Below are positions 12,145 to 24,144 of a stretch of DNA of 64,000 nt, in pieces (positions within the stretch are counted from its first letter, which is position 1; each line of letters begins with the position of its first letter). The stretch spans positions 24,880,001 to 24,944,000 of the forward strand of contig NW_027480422.1 in NCBI RefSeq assembly GCF_051401765.1, written 5' to 3'. The translations under genes were made by a program, and so were the position numbers. The DNA is from Calliopsis andreniformis. Its lineage: Eukaryota; Arthropoda; Insecta; Hymenoptera; Andrenidae. Under the pieces are notes generated by a model that saw only the letters and a program-made list of their open reading frames with translations, had not been told where the DNA came from and made no database searches.

Positions 12145-15000
12145 TCTAAGGCCGTAGCTATTCGATGTGGTGGAGCAACGCCCTAGAGTGAAGCCTACGT
12201 TGCGCGGAACGTAGAAATGAACATCTCTTTCACACTGGTTGCAATTATTCCTGTTATACGATGGAAAAGCTGTTGTATTTATATTGTATTTTATGCTTCT
12301 GGCGTTGACTTGTAAGGTTCTATCTATTCGATCTCGTGAGACAACGTCCAAGAGTGAAGCCTATGTTGCCCGAAACGTATAAATGACCATTACCTTCATA
12401 CTGGTTGCAATTATTCCTGTTATACGATGGAAAGACTGTTGTATTTTTATTGTATTTTATGCTTCTGGCGTTGACTTCTAAGGCCCTAGCTATTCGATCT
12501 GGTGGAGCAACGGCCTAAAGTCAATGCCTAGGTTGCCCGGAACGTAGAAATGACCGTTACTTTCACAATGTTTGCAATTATTAATTGTATACGATTGAAA
12601 AACTGTTGTATTTATATTGTATTTTATGCTTCTGGCGTTGAGCTCTAAGGCCGTAGCTATTCGATGTGGTGGAGCAACGCCCTAGTGTGAAGCCTAGGTT
12701 GCACGGAACGTAGAAATGACCATAACTTTCACACTGGCTGCAATTATTCCTTTTGTACAATGGAAATATTGTTATATTAATTCTGTATTTTATGCTTCGG
12801 GCGTTGACTTCTAAGGCCCTAGCTATTCGATCTGGTGGAACAACGCCCTAGACTCAAGCCTAGGTTGCACGGAACGTAGAAATGACCATAACTTTCACAC
12901 TGGTTGCTACTATTCGTTTTATATGATGGAAAATCTGTTGCATTTTTATTGTATTTTCTGCTTCTGGCATTGACTTCTAAGGTCCTAGCTATTCGATCTG
13001 GTGGGGCAACGTCCAAGAGTGAAGCCTATGTTGCCCGGAACGTAGAGATGACCATAACTTTCACACTGGTTGCAATTATTCGGTTTATACAATGGAAAAG
13101 CTGTTGTATTTATACTGTGTTTTATGCTTCTGGCGTTGACTTCTAAGGCCCTAACTATTCGATCTGGTGGAACAACGCCCTAGAGTGAAGCCTAGGTTGA
13201 CGGGAACGTAGAAATGACTGTTACTTTCACAATGTTTGCAATTATTAATTGTATACGATGGAAAAACTGTTGTATTTATATTGTATTTCATGCTTCTGGC
13301 ATTGACTTCTAAGATCCTAGCTATTCGATTCGGTGGGGCAACGTCCAAGAGTGAAGCCTAGGTTTCCGGGAACGTAAAAATGTCTGTTACTTTCACAATG
13401 TTTGCAATTATTAATTGTATACGATGGAAAAACTGTTGTATTTATATTGTATTTTATGCTTCTGACGTTGACTTGTAAGGTCCTATCTATTCGATCTCGT
13501 GAGACAACGTCCAAGAGTGAAGCCTATGTTGCCCGAAACGTATAAATGACCATTACATTCATACTGGTTGCAATTATTCCTGTTATACGATGGAAAGACT
13601 GTTGTATTTTTATTGTATTTTATGCTTCTGGCGTTGACTTCTAAGGCCCTAGCTATTCGATCTGGTGGAGCAACGCCCTAGAGTGAAGCCTAGGTTGCCC
13701 GGAACGTAGAAATGTCCATCACCTTCACTCTGGTTGCAATTATTCCTGTTACACGATGGAAAGACTGTTGCATTTTTATTGTATTTTATGCTTCGGGCGC
13801 TGACTTCTAAGGCCCTAAATATTCGATCTGGTGGAGCAACGCCCTAGAGTGAAGCCTATGTTGCCCGAAACGTAGAAATGACCATTACCTTCATACTGGT
13901 TGCAATTGTTCCTGTTATACGATGGAAAGACTGTTGTATTTTTATTGTATTTTATGCTTCTGGCGTTGACTTCTGAGGCCCTAGCTATTCGGTCTGGTGG
14001 AGCAACGCCCTAGAGTGAAGCCTATGTTGCCCGTAACGTAGAAATGACCGTTACATTCACAAGGTTTGCAATCATTCATTGTATACGACGGAAAAACTGT
14101 TGTATCTATATTGTATTTTATGCTTCTGGCGTTGACTTCTAAGGCCGTAGCTATTCGATGTGGTGGAGCAACGCCCTAGAGTGAAGCCTAGGTTGCCCGG
14201 AACGTAGTAATGACCGTTACATTCACTCTGGTTGCAATTATTCCTGTTATACGGTGGAAAAACTGTTGTACCTATATTGTATTTTATGCTTCTGGCGTTG
14301 ACTGCTAAGGCCGTAGCTATTCGATGTGGTGGAGCAACGCCCGAGAGTGAAGCCTACGTTGCGCGGAACGTAGAAATGACCATCTCTTTCACACTTGTTG
14401 CAATTATTCCTGTTATACGATGGAAAAGCTGTTGTATTTATATTGTATTTTATGCTTCTGGCGTTGACTTGTAAGGTCCTATCTATTCGATCTCGTGAGA
14501 CAACGTCCAAGAGTGAAGTCTATGTTGCCCGAAACGTATAAATGACCAGTACTTTCACACTGGTTTCTGTTATTCCTGTTATACGATGGAAAAACTGTTG
14601 CATTTTTAATGTATTTTATGCTTCTGGAGTAGACTCCTAAGGCCGTAGCTATTCGATGTGGTGGAGCAACGCCCAAGGGTGAAGCCTATGTTGCCCGGAA
14701 CTTAGTAATGACCATTACTTTCACACTGTTTGCACTTATTCATTTTATACGATGGAAAAACTGTTGTACTTATGTTGTATTTTATTCTTCTGGCGTTGAG
14801 TTCTAAGTCCCTAGCTATTCGATCTGGTGCAGCAATGCCCTAGAGTGTAGCCTAGGTTACCCGGAACGTAGAAATGACCATTACTTTCACACTGTTTGCA
14901 ATTATTCATTTTATAGGATGGAAAAACTGTTGTACTTATGTTGTATTTTATGCTTCGGGCTTTGACTTCTAAGGCACTAACTACTCGAACTGGAGGAGCA
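12145..15000 (+). repeat. Satellite block rich in AACGTCCAAGAG marker monomers
   Basis: About 17 forward monomers. A distinctive subtype with TTGTAAGGTCCTATCTATTC, CTCGTGAGACAACGTCCAAG and CCGAAACGTATAAATG occurs near 12,320, 13,480 and 14,480. A related subtype with GTGGGGCAACGTCC occurs near 13,000 and 13,335. The partner monomer with TACGTTGCGCGG precedes it near 12,190 and 14,355. Repeated use of the same subtype pairs suggests a dimeric or trimeric ancestor. No non-satellite sequence is present. Confidence 0.82.
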
Positions 15001-16117
15001 ACGCCCTAGAGTGAAGCTTAGGATGCCCGGAACGTAGAAATGACCATTACTTTCACACTGTTTGCAATTATTCATTCTATATGATGGAAAAAATGTTGTA
15101 CTTATGTTGTATTTTATTCTTCTGGCGTTGAATTCTAAGTCCCTAGCTATTCGATCTGGTGGAGCAACGCCCTAGGGTTAAGCCCAGGTTGCCCGTAACG
15201 TAGAAATGACCATAACTTTCACACTGGTTGCAATTATTCGTTTTATACAATGGAAAAACTGATCCTTTTATTTTGTATTTTATGCATCTGGCGTTGACTT
15301 CATAGGCCGTAACTATTCGATGTGGTGGAGCAACACCCAAGTGTGAAACCTAGGTTGCCCGGAACGTAGAAATGACCACTACTTTCACACTGGTTGCAAT
15401 TATTCCTTTTATACGATGGAGAAACTGTTGTATTTTTATTGTATTTTATGCTTCTGGCGTTGACTTCATAGGCCCTAACTATTCGATATGGTGAAACAAC
15501 GCCCCAGAGTGAAGCCTGGGTTGCCCGGAACGTAGAAATGACCATATCTTTCACACTGGTTGCAATTATCACTGTTATACGACGAAAAAAATGTTGTATT
15601 TTTATTGTATTTTATGCTTCAGGCGTTGACTCCTAAGCCCCTAACTATTCGATGTGGTGGAGCAACGCCCTAGAGCAAAACCTAGATTGGCCGCAACGTA
15701 GAAATGACCATTACCTTCCAGCATGTGGCAATTATTCCTGTTATACGATGGACAAACTGTTGGATTTTGATTGTACTTTATGCTTCTGGCGTTGACTTCT
15801 AGGGGACTATATATTCGATCTGGTGGAGCAATGCCTCAGAGTTAAGTCTAGAATGCCCGAAACGTCGAAATGATCATTACTTTCACACTGGTTGCAATTA
15901 TTAATGCTATACGATGGAAAAACTGTTGCATTTTTATTGTATTTTCTGCTTCTGGCGTTGACTTCTAAGGCCCTAGCTATTCGATCTGGTGGAGCAACGC
16001 CCTAGGGTGAAGCCTAGGTTGCCCGGAACGTAGAAATGTCCATCACCTTCACTCTGGTTGCAATTATTCCTGTTACACGATGGAAAGACTGTTGCATTTT
16101 TATTGTATTTTATGCTT
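15001..16117 (+). repeat. Duplicated block, copy 1 (partner 26.6-27.73 kb)
   Basis: From about 15,050 to 16,117 the sequence matches 26,660-27,728 at offset 11,611, about 70 monomers. Shared features include GGCGTTGACTTCATAGGCCG-type monomers, the GACGAAAAAAATGTTG variant near 15,581 and the TAGATTGGCCGCAACG variant near 15,686. The match breaks near 16,117, where this copy keeps TTCTGGCGTTGACTTC and the partner has TTCGGGCGCTGACTTC. Confidence 0.82.
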
Positions 16118-16214
16118 CTGGCGTTGACTTCTAGGGGACTATATATTCGATCTGGTGGAGCAATGCCTCAGAGTTAAGTCTAGAATGCCCGAAACGTCGA
16201 AATGACCAGTACTT

Positions 16215-18450
16215 TCACACTGGTTGCAATTATTCCAGTTATGCGAAGGAAAAACTGTTGTAAGTTTATTATATTTTATGCTTCGGGCGCTGACTTCCAA
16301 GGCCCTAAATATTCGATCTGGTTGAGCAACGCCCCAGAGTGAAGCCTAGGTTGCCCGGAACGTAGAAATGACTATAACTTTCATACAGGTTGGTATTATT
16401 CGTTTTATACGATGGAAAAGCTGCTGTACTTATATTGTATTTTCAGCTTCTGCCGTTGACTTCTTAGGACCTAACTTTCGATCTGGTGGAAGAACGCCCT
16501 AGAGTGAAGCCTAGGTTGCTCGGAACGTAGAAATGACCATAACTTTCACACTGGTTTCAACTATTCGTTTTATACAATGGAAAAACTGTTTTACTTTTAT
16601 TGCATTTTATGGTTCGGCCGTTGACTTCTAAGGCCTTAATTATTCGATCTGCTGGAGCAACGCCCTACAGCGAAGCCTATGTTGCCCGGAACGTAGAAAT
16701 GACCATTACCTTCACACTGTCTGCGATTATTCATTTTATACGATGGAAAAACTGTTGTACTTATGTTGTATTTTATTCTTCTGGCGTTGAATTCTAAGAC
16801 CCTAACTATTCGACCTGGTGGCGCAACGCCCTGGAGTGAGGCCTAGGTCGCCCGGGACGTAGAAATAACCATTACATTCACACTGGTTGCAATTACTCCA
16901 GTTATGCGAAGGAAAAACTGTTGTAACTTTATTACATTTTATGCTTCGGGCGCTGACTTCTAAGGCCCTAAATATTCGATCTCGTGGAGCAACGCCCCAG
17001 AGTGAAGCATAGGTTGCCCGGAACGTAGAAATGACCATAACTTTCACAATAGTTGCAATTATCCGTTTTATACGATGGAAAAACTGTTGTATTTTTATTG
17101 GACTTTATGCATCTTGCGTTGACTTCTAAGGCCGTAGCTATTCGGTGTGGTGGAGCAACGCCCAAGAGTGAAGCCTAGGTTGCCCGGAACGTAGAAATGA
17201 CCTGTACTTTCACACAGGTTGTAGTTATTCCTGTTCTACGATGGAAAAACTGTTGCATTTTTATTGTATTTAATGATTCTGGCGTTGTATTCAAAGTCCC
17301 TAACTATTCGATCTGGTGAAGCAACGCCCTAGAGTTCAGCCTAGGTTGCCCGTAACGTAGAAATGACAATAACTTTCACACTGGTTGCAACTATTCGTTT
17401 CATATGATTTAAAGGCTGTTGCATTTATATTGTATTTTAGGCTTCTGGCGTTGACTTCTAAGGTCCTAACTATTCGATCTGGTGGATCAACGACCTAGAG
17501 TGAAGCTTCGGTTGCCCGGAGCGTAGAAATGACCATAACTTTCACACTGGTTGCAATTATTCGTTTTATACAATGGAAAAACTGTTGTATTTATATTGTA
17601 TTTTATGCCCCGGGCGTTGACTTCCAAGGCCCTAACTATTCGATCTGGTGGAGCAACGCCCTAGAGTGAAGCCTAGGATGCCCGGAACGTAGAAATGACC
17701 ATTACTTTCACACTGTTTGCAATTATTCATTCTATATGATGGAAAAACTGTTGTACTTATGTTGTATTTTATTCTTCTGGCGTTGAATTCTAAGTCCCTA
17801 GCTATCGATCTGATGGAGCAACGCCATAGAGTGAAGCCTAGGTTACCCGGAACGTAGAAATGACCAGTACTTTCACACTGGTTGCAGTTATTCCTCTTAT
17901 ACAATGGAAAAACTGTTACATTTTTATTGTATTTTATGCCCCTGGCGTTGTATTCAATGCCCCTAACTATTCGATCTGGTGGCGCAACGCCCTAGAGTGA
18001 GGCCTAGGTCGCCTGGAACGTAGAAATAACCATTACATTCACACTGGTGGCATTTATTCCAGTTATGCGAAGGAATAACTGTTGCAACTTTATTATATTT
18101 TATGCTTCGGGCGCTGACTTCTAAGGCCCTAAATATTCGATCTGGTGGAGCAACGCCCAAGAGTGAAGCCTAGACTGCACGGAACGTAGAAATGACCGTT
18201 ACATTCAATCTGGTTGCAATTATTCCTGTTATACGGTGGAAAAACTGTTGTATCTATATTGTATTTTATGCTTCTGGCGTTGACTTCTAAGGCCGTAGCT
18301 ATTCGATGTGGTGGAGCAACGCCCTAGAGTGAAGCCTACGTTGCGCGGAACGTAGAAATGACCATCTCTTTCACACTGGTTGCAATTATTCCTGTTATAC
18401 GATGGAAAAGCTGTTGTATTTATATTGTATTTTATGCTTCGGGCGCTGAC
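16215..18450 (+). repeat. Duplicated block, copy 1 (partner 31.5-34.0 kb)
   Basis: The block matches 31,475-34,040, but the offset steps from 15,260 to 15,425 and then to 15,591, so it lacks one monomer at each of two places. The first missing unit lies near 16,515 (partner monomer near 31,785-31,950). The second lies near 16,795 (partner monomer near 32,225-32,390). Shared landmarks are the TTATGGTTCGGCCGTTGAC monomer at about 16,608 and the one-base-short CTATCGATCTG monomer near 17,813. Confidence 0.83.
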
Positions 18451-18616
18451 TTCTAAGGCCCTAAATATTCGATCTGGTGGAGCAACGCCCTAGAGTGAAG
18501 CCTAGGTTACCCGGAACGTAGAAATGACCATAGCTTTCACACTGGTTGCAATTATTCGTTTTATACAATGGAAAAACTGTTCTATTTATTTTGTATTTTA
18601 TGCTTCGGGCGTTGAC

Positions 18617-20660
18617 TTCTAAGGCCCTAACTATTCGACCTGGCGGAGCAACGCCCTAGAGTGAAGCCTAGGTTGCCCGGAACGTAGAAATGACCATTAC
18701 TTTCACACTGGTTGCAATTATTCCTGTTATACGATGAAAAGCTGTTGTATTTATATTGTATTTTATGCTTCTGGCGTTGTCTTGTAAGGTCCTATCTATT
18801 CGATCTCGTGAGGCAACGTCCAAGAGTGAAGCCTATGTTGCCCGAAACGTAGAAATGACCATTACCTTCATACTGGTTGCAATTGTTCCTGTTATACGAT
18901 GGAAAGACTGTTGTATTTTTATTGTATTTTATGCTTCTGGCGTTGACTTCTGAGGCCCTAGCTATTCGGTCTGGTGGAGCAACGCCCTAGAGTGAAGCCT
19001 AGGTTGCCCGTAACGTAGAAATGACCGTTACATTCACAATGCTTGCAATCATTCATTGTATACGATGGAAAAACTGTTGTATCAATATTGTATTTTATGC
19101 TTCTGGCGTTGACTTCTAAGGCCGTAGCTATTCGATGTGGTGGAGCAACGCCCTAGAGTGAAGCCTAGGTTGCCCGGAACGTAGTAATGACCGTTACATT
19201 CACTCTGGTTGCAATTATTCCTGTTATGCGGTGGAAAAACTGTTGTATCTATATTGTATTTTATGCTTCTGGCGTTGACTTGTAAGGTCCTACCTATTCG
19301 ATCTCGTGAGACAACGTCCAAGAGTGAAGCCTATGTTGCCCGAAACGTATAAATGACCATTACCTTCATACTGGTTGCAATTATTCCTGTTATACGATGG
19401 AAAGACTGTTGTATTTTTATTGTATTTTATGCTTCGGGCGCTGACTTCTAAGGCCCTAAATATTCGATCTGGTGGAGCAACGCCCTAGAGTGAAGCCTAT
19501 GTTGCCCGGAACTTAGAAATGACCATTACTTTCACACTGTTTGCACTTATTCATTTTATACGATGGAAAAACTGTTGTACTTATGTTGTGTTTTATTCTT
19601 TTGGCGTTGAGTTCTAAGTCCCTAGCTATTCGATCTGGTGCAGCAATGCCCTATAGTTGAGCCTAGGTTGCCGTAACGTAGAAATGACAATAACTTTCAC
19701 ACTGGTTGCAACTATTCGTTTCATATGATTTAAAGGCTGTTGTATTTATATTGTATTTTATGCTTCTGGCGTTGACTTCTAAGGCCCTAACTATTCGATC
19801 TGGTGTAGCAACGCCCTAGAGTGAAGCCTAGGCTGCTCGGAACGTAAAAATGACCATCACCTCCACACTGGTTGCAATTATTCCTGTTATACGGTGGAAA
19901 AACTGTTGTATTTTTTTGCATTTTATGCTTCTGGCGTTGACTCCTAAGGCCGTAGCTATTCGATGTGGTGGAGCAACGCCCTAGAGTGAAGCCTACGTTG
20001 CGCGGAACGTAGAAATGACCATCTCTTTCACACTGGTTGCAATTATTCCTGTTATACGATGGAAAAGCTGTTGTATTTATACTGTATTTTATGCTTCTGG
20101 CGTTGACTTGTAAGGTCCTATCTATTCGATCTCGTGAGACAACGTCCAAGAGTGAAGCCTATGTTGCCCGAAACGTATAAATGCCCATTACCTTCATACT
20201 GGTTGCATTTATTCCTGTTATACGATGGAGAGACTGTTGTATTTTTATTGTATTTTATGCTTCTGGCGCTGACTTCTAAGGCCCTAGCTATTCGATCTGG
20301 TGGAGCAACGCCCTAGGGTGAAGCCTAGGTTGCCCGGAACGTAGAAATGTCCATCACCTTCACTCTGGTTGCAATTATTCCTGTTACACGATGGAAAGAC
20401 TGTTGCATTTTTATTGTATTTTATGCTTCGGGCGCTGACTTCTAAGGCCCTAAATATTCGATCTGGTGGAGCAACGCCCTAGAGTGAAGCCTAGGTTACC
20501 CGGAACGTAGAAATGACCATAGCTTTCACACTGGTTGCAATTATTCGTTTTATACAATGGAAAAACTGTTCTATTTGTTTTGTATTTTATGCATCGGGCG
20601 TTGGCTTCTAAGGCCCTAACTATTCGATGTGGAGGAGCAACGCCCTAGAGTGAAGCCTAG
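18617..20660 (+). repeat. Higher-order block, copy 1 (partner 21,934-24,144)
   Basis: The block matches the partner at offset 3317 up to about 19,650 and at 3484 afterwards. The step equals one monomer: at 19,650 a CAGCAATGCCCTA monomer is fused directly to ATAGTTGAGCC, whereas the partner keeps an extra monomer (about 22,970-23,136) between them. Both copies carry the CGACCTGGCGG monomer and the TTGTAAGGTCCTA subtype. Confidence 0.85.
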
Positions 20661-21933
20661 GTTGCCCGGAACGTAGAAATGACCATATCTTTCACACTGG
20701 TTGCAATTATCGCCTGTTATACGATGAAAAAAATGTTGTATTTTTATTGTATTTTATGCTTCAGGCGTTGACTCCTAAGGCCCTAACTATTCGATGTGGT
20801 GGAGCAACGCCCTAGAGCAAAACCTAGATTGGCCGCAACGTAGAAATGACCATTACCTTCAAGCATGTTGCAATTATTCCTGTTATACGATGGACAAACT
20901 GTTGGATTTTGATTGTACTTTATGCATCTGGCGTTGACTTCTAGGGCACTATATATTCGATCTGGTGGAGCAATGCCTCAGAGTTAAGTCTAGAATGCCC
21001 GAAACGTCGAAATGATCATTACTTTCACACTGGTTGCAATTATTAATGCTATACGATGGAAAAACTGTTGCATTTTTATTGTATTTTCTGCTTCTGGCGT
21101 TGACTTCTAAGGCCCTAGCTATTCGATCTGGTGGAGCAACGCCCTAGGGTGAAGCCTAGGTTGCCCGGAACGTAGAAATGTCCATCACCTTCACTCTGGT
21201 TGCAATTATTCCTGTTACACGATGGAAAGACTGTTGCATTTTTATTGTATTTTATGCTTCGGGCGCTGACTTCTAAGGCCCTAAATATTCGATCTGGTGG
21301 AGCAACGCCCTAGAGTGAAGCCTAGGTTACCCGGAACGTGCAAATGACCATAGCTTTCACACTGGTTGCAATTATTCGTTTTATACAATGGAAAAACTGT
21401 TCTATTTGTTTTGTATTTTATGCTTCGGGCGTTGGCTTCTAAGGCCCTAACTATTCGATCTGGTGGAGCAACGCCCTAGTGTGAAGCCTAGGTTGCCCGG
21501 AACGTAGAAATGACCATTACTTTCACACTGGTTGCAAATACTCCTGTTATACGATGAAAAGCTGTTGTATTTATATTGTATTTTATGCTTCAGGCGTTGA
21601 CTCCTAAGGCCCTAACTATTCGATGTGGTGGAGCAACGCCCTAGAGCAAAACCTAGATTGGCCGCAACGTAGAAATGACCATTACCTTCCAGCATGTGGC
21701 AATTATTCCTGTTATACGATGGACAAACTGTTGGATTTTGATTGTACTTTATGCTTCTGGCGTTGACTTCTAGGGGACTATATATTCGATCTGGTGGAGC
21801 AATGCCTCAGAGTTAAGTCTAGAATGCCCGAAACGTCGAAATGATCATTACTTTCACACTGGTTGCAATTATTAATGCTATACGATGGAAAAACTGTTGC
21901 ATTTTTATTGTATTTTCTGCTTCTGGCGTTGAC
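20661..21933 (+). repeat. Spacer monomers between the two higher-order copies
   Basis: About eight monomers. The stretch contains the TAGATTGGCCGCAACG and GCAATGCCTCAGAGTTAAG subtypes twice (near 20,825 and 20,972, then near 21,655 and 21,804). The two sets lie about 830 bp, or five monomers, apart. The part from about 21.1 to 21.6 kb resembles 27.56-28.06 kb. Only satellite is present. Confidence 0.82.
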
Positions 21934-24144
21934 TTCTAAGGCCCTAACTATTCGACCTGGCGGAGCAACGCCCTAGAGTGAAGCCTAGGTTGCCCGGAAC
22001 GTAGAAATGACCATTACTTTCACACTGGTTGCAATTATTCCTGTTATACGATGAAAAGCTGTTGTATTTATATTGTATTTTATGCTTCTGGCGTTGTCTT
22101 GTAAGGTCCTATCTATTCGATCTCGTGAGGCAACGTCCAAGAGTGAAGCCTATGTTGCCCGAAACGTAGAAATGACCATTACCTTCATACTGGTTGCAAT
22201 TGTTCCTGTTATACGATGGAAAGGCTGTTGTATTTTTATTATATTTTATGCTTCTGGCGTTGACTTCTGAGGCCCTAGCTATTCGGTCTGGTGGAGCAAC
22301 GCCCTAGAGTGAAGCCTAGGTTGCCCGTAACGTAGAAATGACCGTTACATTCACAATGCTTGCAATCATTCATTGTATACGATGGAAAAACTGTTGTATC
22401 AATATTGTATTTTATGCTTCTGGCGTTGACTTCTAAGGCCGTAGCTATTCGATGTGGTGGAGCAACGCCCTAGAGTGAAGCCTAGGTTGCCCGGAACGTA
22501 GTAATGACCGTTACATTCACTCTGGTTGCAATTATTCCTGTTATACGGTGGAAAAGCTGTTGTATTTATATTGTATTTTATGCTTCTGGCGTTGACTTGT
22601 AAGGTCCTACCTATTCGATCTCGTGAGACAACGTCCAAGAGTGAAGCCTATGTTGCCCGAAACGTATAAATGACCATTACCTTCATACTGGTTGCAATTA
22701 TTCCTGTTATACGATGGACAAACTGTTGGATTTTTATTGTATTTTATGCTTCGGGCGCTGACTTCTAAGGCCCTAAATATTCGATCTGGTGGAGCAACGC
22801 CCTAGAGTGAAGCCTATGTTGCCCGGAACTTAGAAATGACCATTACTTTCACACTGTTTGCACTTATTCATTTTATACGATGGAAAAACTGTTGTACTTA
22901 TGTTGTGTTTTATTCTTCTGGCGTTGAGTTCTAAGTCCCTAGCTATTCGATCTGGTGCAGCAATGCCCTAGAGTGTAGCCTAGGTTACCCGGAACGTAGA
23001 AATGACCTGTACTTTCACACAGGTTGGAGTTATTCCTGTTCTACGATGGAAAAACTGTTGCATTTTTATTGTATTTAATGATTCTGGCGTTGTATTCAAA
23101 GTCCCTAACTATTCGATCTGGTGAAGCAACGCCCTATAGTTGAGCCTAGGTTGCCCGTAACGTAGAAATGACAATAACTTTCACACTGGTTGCAACTATT
23201 CGTTTCATATGATTTAAAGGCTGTTGTATTTATATTGTATTTTATGCTTCTGGCGTTGACTTCTAAGGCCCTAACTATTCGATCTGGTGTAGCAACGCCC
23301 TAGAGTGAAGCCTAGGTTGCTCGGAACGTAAAAATGACCATCACCTCCACACTGGTTGCAATTATTCCTGTTATACGGTGGAAAAACTGTTGTATTTTTT
23401 TGCATTTTATGCTTCTGGCGTTGACTTCCAAGGCCGTAGCTATTCGATGTGGTGGAGCAACGCCCTAGAGTGAAGCCTACGTTGCGCGGAACGTAGAAAT
23501 GACCATCTCTTTCACACTGGTTGCAATTATTCCTGTTATACGATGGAAAAGCTGTTGTATTTATATTGTATTTTATGCTTCTGGCGTTGACTTGTAAGGT
23601 CCTATCTATTCGATCTCGTGAGACAACGTCCAAGAGTGAAGCCTATGTTGCCCGAAACGTATAAATGCCCATTACCTTCATACTGGTTGCATTTATTCCT
23701 GTTATACGATGGAGAGACTGTTGTATTTTTATTGTATTTTATGCTTCTGGCGTTGACTTCTAAGGCCCTAGCTATTCGATCTGGTGGAGCAACGCCCTAC
23801 GGTGAAGCCTAGGTTGCCCGGAACGTAGAAATGTCCATCACCTTCACTCTGGTTGCAATTATTCCTGTTACACGATGGAAAGACTGTTGCATTTTTATTG
23901 TATTTTATGCTTCGGGCGCTGACTTCTAAAGCCCTAAATATTCGATCTGGTGGAGCAACGCCCTAGAGTGAAGCCTAGGTTACCCGGAACGTAGAAATAA
24001 CCATAGCTTTCACGCTGGTTGCAATTATTCGTTTTATACAATGGAAAAACTGTTCTATTTGTTTTGTATTTTATGCATCGGGCGTTGGCTTCTAAGGCCC
24101 TAACTATTCGATGTGGAGGAGCAACGCCCTAGAGTGAAGCCTAG
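21934..24144 (+). repeat. Higher-order block, copy 2 (partner 18,617-20,660)
   Basis: This is the fuller version of the duplicated block, holding one monomer more than copy 1 around 22,970-23,136. The extra monomer carries GTGTAGCCTAGGTTACCC and is the one that recurs at about 739, 11,691 and 34,750. That makes loss from copy 1 more likely than gain here. Confidence 0.84.

Noticed and set aside
11989..12351. 120-codon frame recurring near-identically at 19,787, 23,271 and 35,048
   Set aside because: It is longer only because two monomer subtypes happen to be joined without a stop in that frame. Its recurrence follows the duplicated satellite block, not protein-level conservation.
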